A stretch of DNA of 32,098 bases from JAVJSD01 sp040219575. GTDB taxonomy: Bacteria > Planctomycetota > Planctomycetia > Pirellulales > Pirellulaceae. Numbering within the stretch: position 1 is the stretch's first letter; every line of letters starts with the position of its first letter. The notes under the pieces were generated by a model. The model was given only the letters and a program-made list of their open reading frames with translations. It was not told the origin of the DNA and did no database searches. Shown here piece by piece: positions 14,986 through 21,445 of the stretch. The stretch is from contig JAVJSD010000153.1 in assembly GCA_040219575.1 (NCBI GenBank), positions 1-32,098 of the forward strand, in the 5' to 3' direction. Both the position numbers and the translations under genes were made by a program.

Positions 14986-16452
14986 CTACATCTTCTCGAC
15001 CAGCGCAAGGCAGGTCGTGCGGACGACGTTCGGATCGACGTTGGGGTTCTGCTTGCGGGCCTGGCCGATGAGCGCGCCGACCGCCTTCATCTTGCCGGCT
15101 TTGAGATCCTCGACCACCGCCGGGTTCTGGGCGAGCAGTTCACGGCAGAGGTCGACCACGGCCGATTCGTCGACCTTCTCGATGCCAAGCTGCTGCATCA
15201 CGTCGGCGGCGGATTCTCCCGACTCGAGCATGGCGACGAACACCTCGCGGCCGCGGCTGGTGTCGACCTCGCCGGCGTCGATCGCTTGCAGCAACTCGGC
15301 GAGACGTTCGACGGGGATCGGAAACTCGCTGATCGTGACGCCCCGCTCCTTCAGCGTCCGCGTCACGTCCTGCTGCATCCAGTTGCTGGCCCGCTTGCCA
15401 TCGCCGGTTTTCTCGGCCAGGGCGACGTAGAAGTCGGCGAACTCGCGCCCTTGATTGACGATCACGTCGCTGTCGTAGGGATCGATGCCGAAGGTCTTTT
15501 CCAACCGGACTCGCAGGGCGGCCGGCGTCTCGCCCTGTTCAGCCCTGATCGCGCCGACTTGCTCCTCGGTGGAGACGACCGGCGCCAGGTCGGGGTCGGG
15601 GAAGTAGCGGTAGTCGCTCGACTCTTCCTTTTCCCGTTGCTTGACCGTCATCTGGGCCTGATCGTCCCAGCCCCGCGTCTGCTTCGGCAAATCGCCCAAT
15701 CGCTTGCCGGTCTCCTGCCACACGTCGTATTGCCGCTCGGCCTCGTAGGCGACCGCCCGTTCGACGGCGCGGAAGCTGTTGACGTTCTTGATCTCCACGA
15801 TCGGCGTGGCGATTTTTCCCTCGGGCGTGTCGAGGTGCAAGTTCACGTTGGCGTCGACCCGCAGGCTCCCCTGCTCCATGTTGCAGTCGGAGACGCCCAG
15901 GTAGGTGAGCAACAGCTTGAGTTCGGTGAGATACGCCTTGGCCTCTTGCGGCGAGCGCATGTCGGGCTCGCTGACGATCTCCAGCAGCGGCGTGCCGGTG
16001 CGGTTGAGATCGATGCGGCTGTCGGCCTTGCCGGCCGCCTCGTCGTGCATGCTCTTGCCGGCGTCTTCCTCCAGGTGGGCCCGAGTGATGCGGACGCGTT
16101 TGGGCTCGAAGGCGCCCTTGGCGTCGCTGATCTCGAGCCAGCCATGCTGCGACATCGGCAGATCGTACTGGCTGATCTGGTAGCCCTTGGGCAGATCCGG
16201 ATAGTAGTACTGCTTGCGGTCCCACTTGGTGAACCGCGGGATTTCGCAGTTGAGCGCCACGGCCGTCTTCAGGGCCAGATGATACGCCTTGCGGTTCATC
16301 ACCGGCAGCGTGCCGGGCATGCCGATGCAGATGGGGCAGGTCTGCGTGTTGGGAGGCGCGCCGAACTCGGTGCTGCAGCGGCAGAACAATTTGCTCCGCG
16401 TGGCAAGCTGCACGTGTACTTCCAAGCCAATGACGATTTCGTACGCCGACAT
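14986..16452 (-). CDS. gatB: Asp-tRNA(Asn)/Glu-tRNA(Gln) amidotransferase subunit B
   Basis: A full-length 488-residue GatB. It binds the misacylated tRNA and activates its side chain with ATP, after which ammonia from GatA converts Glu-tRNA(Gln) or Asp-tRNA(Asn) to the amide. The start MSAYEIVIGLEVHVQLATRSK, zinc-finger cysteines at CRCSTEF and CPICIGMPG, MNRKAYHLALKTAVALN, KWDRKQYYYPDLPKGYQISQYD and RTGTPLLEIVSEPD all match the family. The C-terminal helical and YqeY-like tail (about 300-488) is complete and ends VRTTCLALVEKM. It lies on the same strand as rpmB-gatC-gatA but is separated from gatA by about 1.1 kb with two tiny ORFs and a TA module. The ATG at 16450-16452 has a modest GAGG site. 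Confidence 0.97.
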   Translation of the reverse strand: MSAYEIVIGLEVHVQLATRSKLFCRCSTEFGAPPNTQTCPICIGMPGTLPVMNRKAYHLALKTAVALNCEIPRFTKWDRKQYYYPDLPKGYQISQYDLPMSQHGWLEISDAKGAFEPKRVRITRAHLEEDAGKSMHDEAAGKADSRIDLNRTGTPLLEIVSEPDMRSPQEAKAYLTELKLLLTYLGVSDCNMEQGSLRVDANVNLHLDTPEGKIATPIVEIKNVNSFRAVERAVAYEAERQYDVWQETGKRLGDLPKQTRGWDDQAQMTVKQREKEESSDYRYFPDPDLAPVVSTEEQVGAIRAEQGETPAALRVRLEKTFGIDPYDSDVIVNQGREFADFYVALAEKTGDGKRASNWMQQDVTRTLKERGVTISEFPIPVERLAELLQAIDAGEVDTSRGREVFVAMLESGESAADVMQQLGIEKVDESAVVDLCRELLAQNPAVVEDLKAGKMKAVGALIGQARKQNPNVDPNVVRTTCLALVEKM

Positions 16453-16564
16453 GCCTCAAACACCTGGGGAGTGGTTCGAAAGTACAAGCGTTTCTGTTGT
16501 AGCGCGCAACCGGATTTTGAGCAACGGCCTTCCCCCAAGGCGACGACTTGTCTTCGACGCAACG

Positions 16565-16861
16565 TCACACGCGCGATTTCCAAGCCGTTGTGTCGCGACT
16601 GCCATGCACAACCGCCAGCACCTCGATCCTATCCTTGCGAATTCGGTAGTACACCACGTAGGTAAACCGACGAAGTCGCGCCGCCCGAACGTCGTTCCAG
16701 ACTGGTGCATAGATTTGCGGCGTATCGGTGATGCGCTGCAGCACGTCGTTCAGTTGGCCCAAGAAAGCCTGCCCCAGGCCCGATAGCTGCAATTCGTAGT
16801 AATCTCGTGTCGTTTCGGCGTCCTGGCTCGCTTCGGGTCGCAGGACGACGGGCGAACTCAT
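16565..16861 (-). CDS. RelE/ParE-type toxin between gatA and gatB
   Basis: A 98-residue RelE/ParE-fold protein opening MSSPVVLRPEASQDAETTRDYY, with a central LGQAFLGQLNDVLQRITDTPQIYAPVW and a C-terminal basic strand pair (RRFTYVVYYRIRKDRIEVLAVVHGSRD). FTYVVYYRI followed by IEVLAVVHGSRD is the classic end of these toxins. The ATG at 16859-16861 overlaps the antitoxin TGA as ATGA. The frame continues upstream, but only within the antitoxin gene. It ends 112 bases before gatB, so it may be co-transcribed with it. The partner belongs to the addiction-module component family (TIGR02574-like). Confidence 0.88.
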   Translation of the reverse strand: MSSPVVLRPEASQDAETTRDYYELQLSGLGQAFLGQLNDVLQRITDTPQIYAPVWNDVRAARLRRFTYVVYYRIRKDRIEVLAVVHGSRDTTAWKSRV

Positions 16862-17079
16862 GGCTTTCTCGACAAGCGAGCGAGCACGTTCTCCCAAGGT
16901 TCCGCCGCGTCAGGGTCGGCGTCGGCGGCCGCTACGCGCCTTTCCAACTCGCGCAGATGCCAGTCCGGCGGAGTGAAAGGGGCGTCATCGGGAAGACTGT
17001 CCCAGATAAGGGCGATGAGTTCCAGCCGCTGCCCCGGGTTGAGTTGATCGATCCCAAATTGCTCTAAAGAAAGGCTCAT
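16858..17079 (-). CDS. Addiction-module antitoxin (PF09720-like)
   Basis: A 73-residue protein of the 'putative addiction module component' family (TIGR02574/Unstab_antitox). The motif LNPGQRLELIALIWDSLPDD, followed by an acidic C-terminal half with WHLRELERRVAAADADPDAAEPWENVLARL, is the family signature. It is the unstable partner that neutralises the downstream RelE/ParE toxin. The ATG at 17077-17079 has a GGAGACTCCTAGC leader; the frame is open for ten more codons, but this ATG fits the family length. Its stop overlaps the toxin start. It is on the gat strand, between gatA and gatB. Confidence 0.88.
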   Translation of the reverse strand: MSLSLEQFGIDQLNPGQRLELIALIWDSLPDDAPFTPPDWHLRELERRVAAADADPDAAEPWENVLARLSRKP

Positions 17080-17174
17080 GCTAGGAGTCTCCGACAGGCG
17101 TTGCTGCACATTTCAAGAATAGCAGACAAGCAAACTGCCCACAAAACCTCGACGACGGATTCGAGGCGTCCGAA

Positions 17175-17339
17175 TCACGCTGGCTTCAACCTTGAACTCA
17201 CATCGGTCCAAACTTGGCGCATCGGTTCCTGAACGTCCTCAGGTGATTCACGCACCTGTGCCATGTCTTCCACACAATGAATCAGCATCTCCATGAGGGA
17301 AAACCGCTCATCATCGGAGAGCGGTTCAACTCGGTACAC
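17175..17339 (-). CDS. Tiny ORF in the gat spacer (54 aa)
   Basis: Not recognised. A 54-residue acidic frame starts at GTG 17337-17339, six bases after the stop of the preceding tiny ORF, and opens VYRVEPLSDDERFSLMEMLI. The rest is HCVEDMAQVRESPEDV then QEPMRQVWTDVSSRLKPA. Composition (SDDERFSLMEML, then a RxVWxDVSSRL helix) looks like a real helical peptide rather than a random frame, but there is no ribosome binding site and no known family. It could be the decayed tail of another small regulatory gene. It lies about 95 bases upstream of the antitoxin on the same strand. Confidence 0.4.
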   Translation of the reverse strand: MYRVEPLSDDERFSLMEMLIHCVEDMAQVRESPEDVQEPMRQVWTDVSSRLKPA

Positions 17340-17345
17340 GGCAAG

Positions 17346-17492
17346 CTACTTGTCGAATCGGGTGTGGTCGGCGATCTGCCACTCCCAGTCCTGCGCGGAC
17401 GGATCGTAGGTCAGTCTCAGCCGCGCCGCCAGCGCCTTGCGTCCACTGGAAGTTGAATGACGCTCCAGGTGCTCGGGCAACTGCTGACGCAT
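17346..17492 (-). CDS. Tiny ORF downstream of gatA (48 aa)
   Basis: Not recognised. It opens MRQQLPEHLERHSTSSGRKA with a basic middle and ends AQDWEWQIADHTRFDK. The ATG at 17490-17492 has a GGGGG stretch 5 bases upstream; the frame is open to a TTG at 17531 and to just after the gatA stop. It is followed after 6 bases by another tiny frame. Two short adjacent ORFs on one strand between gatA and a TA module may be one extra small-gene cassette or remnants of one. A third frame that begins at an ATG overlapping the gatA stop (17551-17553) reads basic and unlike a protein, and was not chosen. Confidence 0.4.
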   Translation of the reverse strand: MRQQLPEHLERHSTSSGRKALAARLRLTYDPSAQDWEWQIADHTRFDK

Positions 17493-17549
17493 TTTGGCCC
17501 CCACTTGTCTGTAGACGTTCGGCGACGACAAGTCGTCGGCTTGGAGTGC

Positions 17550-19097
17550 TCATTTTGGCGACAAACGCGGCCTCCGCGTGTGCCAGTCGGTGGCTTGCTG
17601 GAACATGTGGGCGGCCCGCAGCAGGCGCGCTTCCTCCAGCGGCGGGGCCTGCAGTTGCAGGCCGATCGGCAGGCCGGACGAACTGAAGCCGCAGGGGATC
17701 GAGATGCCGGTGATGCCGGCCAGATTGGCGCCGACCGTGTACAGATCGACGAGGTACATCGCCAGCGGGTCGTCGGCCTTGGCGCCGATGGGGAAGGCGG
17801 GCGTGGGGGAGACGGGTCCGGCGATCATGTCCACTTCCTCGAAGGCCGCGTCGAAATCCTGCCGGATCAGCCGCCGCACCTTGAGCGCCTTCAGGTAGTA
17901 CGCGTCGTAATAGCCGGCCGAGAGGGCGTACGTGCCGAGCATGATGCGACGCTTCACCTCGTCGCCGAAGCCTTCCGCCCGGGTGCGGCGATACATGCGC
18001 ACCAGTTCGGTGTCGAGGTTGTCGAGCCCCGCGCGATCGCGATTCGCTTCGAGCTCTTTCTTTTCGGCCGCCAGTTCGGCGAGCATCGACTTCTCGTCGG
18101 TGCGGTAGCCATAGTGGGCGCCATCGTAGCGGGCCAGATTACTGGAGGCCTCGCAGGGCGCGATAATGTAATAGGCGGCGATGCCGTACCGGCTGTGCGG
18201 CAACGAGATGTCCTTGATGGTCGCGCCGAGCGACTCGTAGACCTTGATCGCCTCCCGCACGCCGGCGGCGACCTGATCGTCGAGTCCTTCGCCGAAATGC
18301 TCGCGAACCACGCCGATGCGAAGGCCTTCGAGCGGCTGACCGACCGTCTCGGTGTACTTCGGCACGGCCGCATCGATTGAGGTCGCGTCGCGCTCGTCAT
18401 GGCCGGCCAGCACTTCCAGCAGCAGCGCCGCGTCCTGGGCCGTGTGGGCCAGCGGGCCGACCTGATCCAGGCTGCTGGCGAAGGCGACCAGGCCGAAACG
18501 GCTCACACGGCCGTAGGTCGGTTTCATACCGACCACGCCGCACAGGCCGGCCGGCTGACGGATCGAGCCGCCGGTGTCGGTGCCGATCGACAGCGGCGCC
18601 ATCGAAGCCGCCACGCAAGCCGCCGCGCCGCCGCTGCTGCCTCCGGGAATGCAGTCGGTGTTCCAGGGGTTGCGCGTCTTTTGGAAGGCGGAGTTTTCGG
18701 TCGAACCCCCCATGGCGAATTCGTCCATGTTGGTGCGGCCGATCAGCACCGCGTCGGCCGCTTTCAGTCGGGCGATGACCGTGGCGTCGTACGGGGGGAT
18801 GAAGTTCTCGAGCATCCGCGAGGCGCAAGTCGTCGGTTCGCCCGCGGTGCAGAGCACATCCTTCACGGCGACGGGTAATCCCGCGAGACGCCCCACCGGT
18901 TGGCCATTCTTGCGGCGCTCGTCAATCTCTTCGGCCTGCGCCAGCGCCGCATCCGTCGAGACACGCAGAAAGGCCCCGATTCGGCGGTCATGCTGTTCGA
19001 TGCGCTCAAGAAAAGTCTGCGTCACCTCGACGGCGGATATATCGCCCGACCCGAGAACCGCCAGGAGTTCGACCGCGGTGCGTTCGGTAAGAGACAT
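17550..19097 (-). CDS. gatA: Asp-tRNA(Asn)/Glu-tRNA(Gln) amidotransferase subunit A
   Basis: A 515-residue amidase that releases ammonia from glutamine for the GatCAB reaction. The amidase-signature triad is intact: Lys79 in VAVKDVLCTAGEPTTC, cis-Ser178 in GTDTGGSIRQPA and the nucleophile Ser154 in CIPGGSSGGAAACVA. IGRTNMDEFAMGGSTENSAF, KPTYGRVSRFGLVAFASSLDQ and the C-terminal GITGISIPCGFSSSGLPIGLQLQAP confirm GatA. The ATG at 19095-19097 starts the conserved N-terminal helix. It lies 136 bases after gatC, with a palindromic repeat element in that gap, and its stop is followed by small ORFs rather than by gatB. Confidence 0.97.
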   Translation of the reverse strand: MSLTERTAVELLAVLGSGDISAVEVTQTFLERIEQHDRRIGAFLRVSTDAALAQAEEIDERRKNGQPVGRLAGLPVAVKDVLCTAGEPTTCASRMLENFIPPYDATVIARLKAADAVLIGRTNMDEFAMGGSTENSAFQKTRNPWNTDCIPGGSSGGAAACVAASMAPLSIGTDTGGSIRQPAGLCGVVGMKPTYGRVSRFGLVAFASSLDQVGPLAHTAQDAALLLEVLAGHDERDATSIDAAVPKYTETVGQPLEGLRIGVVREHFGEGLDDQVAAGVREAIKVYESLGATIKDISLPHSRYGIAAYYIIAPCEASSNLARYDGAHYGYRTDEKSMLAELAAEKKELEANRDRAGLDNLDTELVRMYRRTRAEGFGDEVKRRIMLGTYALSAGYYDAYYLKALKVRRLIRQDFDAAFEEVDMIAGPVSPTPAFPIGAKADDPLAMYLVDLYTVGANLAGITGISIPCGFSSSGLPIGLQLQAPPLEEARLLRAAHMFQQATDWHTRRPRLSPK

Positions 19098-19132
19098 GGC
19101 GCCGAAGACCGAGAGTGCTGCTGGAAAAACAT

Positions 19133-19197
19133 GTAGCGGAAGTCGCCAAGACTTCCGAAATCGAGTCGATGGTCGGAACTCTGGCGAGTTCCGCTAC
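19133..19197. repeat. Two-hairpin interspersed palindromic repeat, copy 2
   Basis: Two perfect stem-loops, CGGAAGTC-gccaa-GACTTCCG (19137-19157) and CGGAACTC-tggc-GAGTTCCG (19174-19193), lie between GTAG and CTAC ends. The order of the two hairpins is the reverse of copy 1 at 2682-2745, so this copy is in the opposite orientation. It sits inside the rpmB-gatC-gatA transcription unit, between gatC and gatA, where the RNA hairpins could alter processing or attenuate gatA. Confidence 0.85.
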
Positions 19198-19233
19198 GGC
19201 GGGACTCGCAAACCTCGGATTTCCAAACAGAGT

Positions 19234-19524
19234 TTAGTCCCCCAGCACCGCGGGCACGCGGTAACACTCGTCGTCGTGCTTGGGGGCGTTGGCCAGCGCC
19301 GCGGCTCGCTCGAGACTGGGCCGCGTCTCGTCGCTCTTGAAGACGTTGGTGAGCTCGACGCCGTGGGCCATCGGCTCGACGTCGTCGGTGTCGAGCTCCT
19401 GCAACTGCTCCACATATCCGACGATCTGCCCTAGCTGCGCGGTCATCCGATCGAGTTCTTCTTCGGACAGACGCAGCCTTGCCAGAAGAGCGACCTTCGC
19501 GACATCGTCTCGCGACAGGCTCAC
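19234..19524 (-). CDS. gatC: Asp-tRNA(Asn)/Glu-tRNA(Gln) amidotransferase subunit C
   Basis: A 96-residue GatC, the belt subunit that wraps around the GatA-GatB interface. It opens VSLSRDDVAKVALLARLRLS and continues EEELDRMTAQLGQIVGYVEQLQELDTDDVEPM, the family core, ending with an RVPAVLGD tail that matches the 'V..yf.VP.vl' end. It starts at GTG 19522-19524, which overlaps the rpmB stop as GTGA. The ATG further upstream in this frame would overlap most of rpmB and is rejected. The length and motifs are normal. Confidence 0.95.
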   Translation of the reverse strand: MSLSRDDVAKVALLARLRLSEEELDRMTAQLGQIVGYVEQLQELDTDDVEPMAHGVELTNVFKSDETRPSLERAAALANAPKHDDECYRVPAVLGD

Positions 19525-19829
19525 TTCTTGGCGGCTTTCTCTTTGGCGGCCTTCTCCTTGACCGCCTTTTCCTTGGGCAGCACAAAGGGCTTCTGCCGCA
19601 CCACCTTGCGGACGGCGCCGCTGCGGAGGCATTGCGTGCAGACGCGCATCGTCTTGGTCGTGCCGCGGCCGACGGTGACCTTCACGTTCTGCAGATTCGG
19701 CTTGAATTTGCGCCGCGTGATGCCGGTCACCTTGGTGCCGACGCCGCCCAGGTACTTCGCCTTACCGCGGGTTTCAACCGAATTGCCCATCTGGGGGCCT
19801 TTACCGCAGACTTCACAACTCCGCGCCAT
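19521..19829 (-). CDS. rpmB: Large-subunit ribosomal protein L28
   Basis: A 102-residue L28 that opens MARSCEVCGKGPQMGNSVE. Two Cys pairs, CEVC at the start and CTQC near residue 70, form the zinc ribbon of the C+ type of L28. The basic core (ITRRKFKPNLQNVKV, RGTTKTMRVCTQCLRSG) is normal. The C-terminus is extended by a Lys/Ala/Glu-rich tail built of repeated KEKA units, about 20 residues beyond the usual end, which may contact rRNA. The ATG at 19827-19829 has a GAGGA site. The gene starts the rpmB-gatC-gatA unit; the downstream start GTG overlaps its TGA. Confidence 0.95.
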   Translation of the reverse strand: MARSCEVCGKGPQMGNSVETRGKAKYLGGVGTKVTGITRRKFKPNLQNVKVTVGRGTTKTMRVCTQCLRSGAVRKVVRQKPFVLPKEKAVKEKAAKEKAAKK

Positions 19830-19880
19830 CGCTACGTCCTCGCCGAACAGCGGTTCGCATTGGTTTCCGGGGAAACTCGC

Positions 19881-19908
19881 AGTATAGCGGGATTCGCCGT
19901 GGGGGCAA
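19881..19908 (-). promoter_or_regulatory. Promoter of the rpmB-gatCA unit
   Basis: On the minus strand TATACT (19881-19886) forms a -10 box and TTGCCC (19903-19908) a -35 with a 16-base spacer. The start point should lie near 19874, giving a leader of about 45 bases to the rpmB ATG at 19829. This is a pattern match only. Confidence 0.6.
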
Positions 19909-20086
19909 GGTGAGGCGCATCGACACGGGATCCGCTCCCGCCAACATAAATTTTTGGCGCACACGGTTTAATCCGCCGCCGGATCGGGGAATAATGGGGC
20001 GGCTGGCGGAGCATCGTGTACTTACATGAAGGTCGCCGCGCGGGAGCAACACCAGCGCCGAAACCCCTGGTTCGATCGAAGCACCT

Positions 20087-21445
20087 ATGCCCTTGGCGCC
20101 GTCCCGACTCGAAACCTCCCGCTCCATCGCTCAACCTCCGTCCACCGACGCCAAGCCCCGTGCGTGGAGGGTCATCGAGCGCGGTGCTCCGGCGGACGAT
20201 CCCGCCGACCAACACGCCCGCGGGCGACGCTGGCAGTTGCCGGGCGCCGCCCGCTGGATGCTGTTTCTGCTGCTCGCCGAGGCCGCCGCCATCTATGGCG
20301 CCGTGGTGATGAACACCCGCGCCATCGTCCTGGCCGCGGCGGTCGCGATGGTCGCCGTGCTGGGATTTCTGCTGCCCTGGATCAGTGTGTTGGGGCTTCG
20401 CGCGGTGTTGCACGTGAACGATCGTCGCGGCCAAGTCGGCCGACCAGCCCGGCTCGGCCTGCGTTTGCGCAGCTTCTGGCCCTGGCCGCTGGCGGCGCTT
20501 TCGATCGAGCCCGATGCCGTGCGCGGCGAATCGAACCCGGGCGGTGAAGCGTCGTTGGCCATCGGCCTGCTGCCCCCCTGGCGATGGTGCGACATCCGCT
20601 GGAGCTTCACGCCGACCCGCCGGGGGTTGTTTCCGCAAGGATCGCCGCGCGTCTCGTGCGGTTTCCCGTTCGGCTTCTGGCAAGCCCGTCGAGAAATCGC
20701 CTGTCAGGGGCGGATGCTCGTCTGGCCGGAAGTGGTGACGTTGCCCGCGATGCGGCGGTCGATCGCGTCGGGCCGCGCCCTGGAAGACGTGCTCGATTCG
20801 CGCCGCACGGGCACGTCGGGCGAACTGACCGGGGCGCGACCGCACCGCCCCGGCGAATCGTTGCGGAGGATTCACTGGCCGCAGACGGCGCGGCACAATC
20901 GGCTGATCGTCAGCGAGCGAAGCGCCACGGGCGGACGCAGTATGCTGCTGGTGGTGGAGACCGATCGCGCGATTCACGACGAGCAAGACGGCGCTTCGAC
21001 GCTCGAGAAGGCGCTGTCGGTGGCGGCCAGCATGACCAGCGCCCTGTTGGCCGAAGGGGTCGATGCGGCGCTGGTGTTCGACCGCGGGCCGATTGTTTCC
21101 GGCATGAAAGGAATCGCCGCCATTCTCGACGGCTTGGCGCGGCACGAAGACGAGGCGGGCGCGTCACTGGCCGAACTGTTCGCCGCGCCCGGTGTGCGTG
21201 AGGCGGCGCAATCGGCCGCCCTGCTGATCGTGACGACGCCCAAAGGCTGGCGACGGCATGGCGCCGAGGCGCGCGACGCGCGGGTGGTGTTGGTGGAGCT
21301 TTCGCCAGATGCCAATCCTCCCGGTCCCGAACCGGCGTCGCGCGTGAAGCAGGACAGCGACGTGACGATCGTGCCGGTCAACGACGCACAGCATCAGGCC
21401 TTGCAAGCGGCCTGGAGAAAGGCGGCGCAAACGTGGATGCCCTGA
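20087..21445 (+). CDS. DUF58 domain membrane protein
   Basis: A 452-residue protein. Two hydrophobic helices (about residues 57-105) precede a long extracytoplasmic or cytosolic part with the DUF58 motif GARPHRPGESLRRIHWPQTARHNRLIVSERS at about residues 247-277 and a von Willebrand A-like strand LLVVETD after it. DUF58 proteins pair with MoxR-type AAA+ ATPases and TgpA-type transglutaminases in one operon, thought to assemble or activate membrane and metal-containing complexes. The following gene starts by GTG 13 bases before this stop, so translation is coupled. The ATG at 20087 has only a weak site (CGAAGCACCT). It is divergent from rpmB, with 257 bases between the starts. Confidence 0.85.
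   Translation: MPLAPSRLETSRSIAQPPSTDAKPRAWRVIERGAPADDPADQHARGRRWQLPGAARWMLFLLLAEAAAIYGAVVMNTRAIVLAAAVAMVAVLGFLLPWISVLGLRAVLHVNDRRGQVGRPARLGLRLRSFWPWPLAALSIEPDAVRGESNPGGEASLAIGLLPPWRWCDIRWSFTPTRRGLFPQGSPRVSCGFPFGFWQARREIACQGRMLVWPEVVTLPAMRRSIASGRALEDVLDSRRTGTSGELTGARPHRPGESLRRIHWPQTARHNRLIVSERSATGGRSMLLVVETDRAIHDEQDGASTLEKALSVAASMTSALLAEGVDAALVFDRGPIVSGMKGIAAILDGLARHEDEAGASLAELFAAPGVREAAQSAALLIVTTPKGWRRHGAEARDARVVLVELSPDANPPGPEPASRVKQDSDVTIVPVNDAQHQALQAAWRKAAQTWMP

Noticed and set aside
14974..16665. Plus-strand open frame of 563 codons opposite gatB
   Set aside because: Exact antisense of a well-conserved gatB; typical antisense composition in high-GC DNA.
20016..21201. Extra plus- and minus-strand frames within the DUF58 gene
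   Set aside because: Overlap the DUF58 coding sequence in other frames and are Arg/Gly/Pro-rich.
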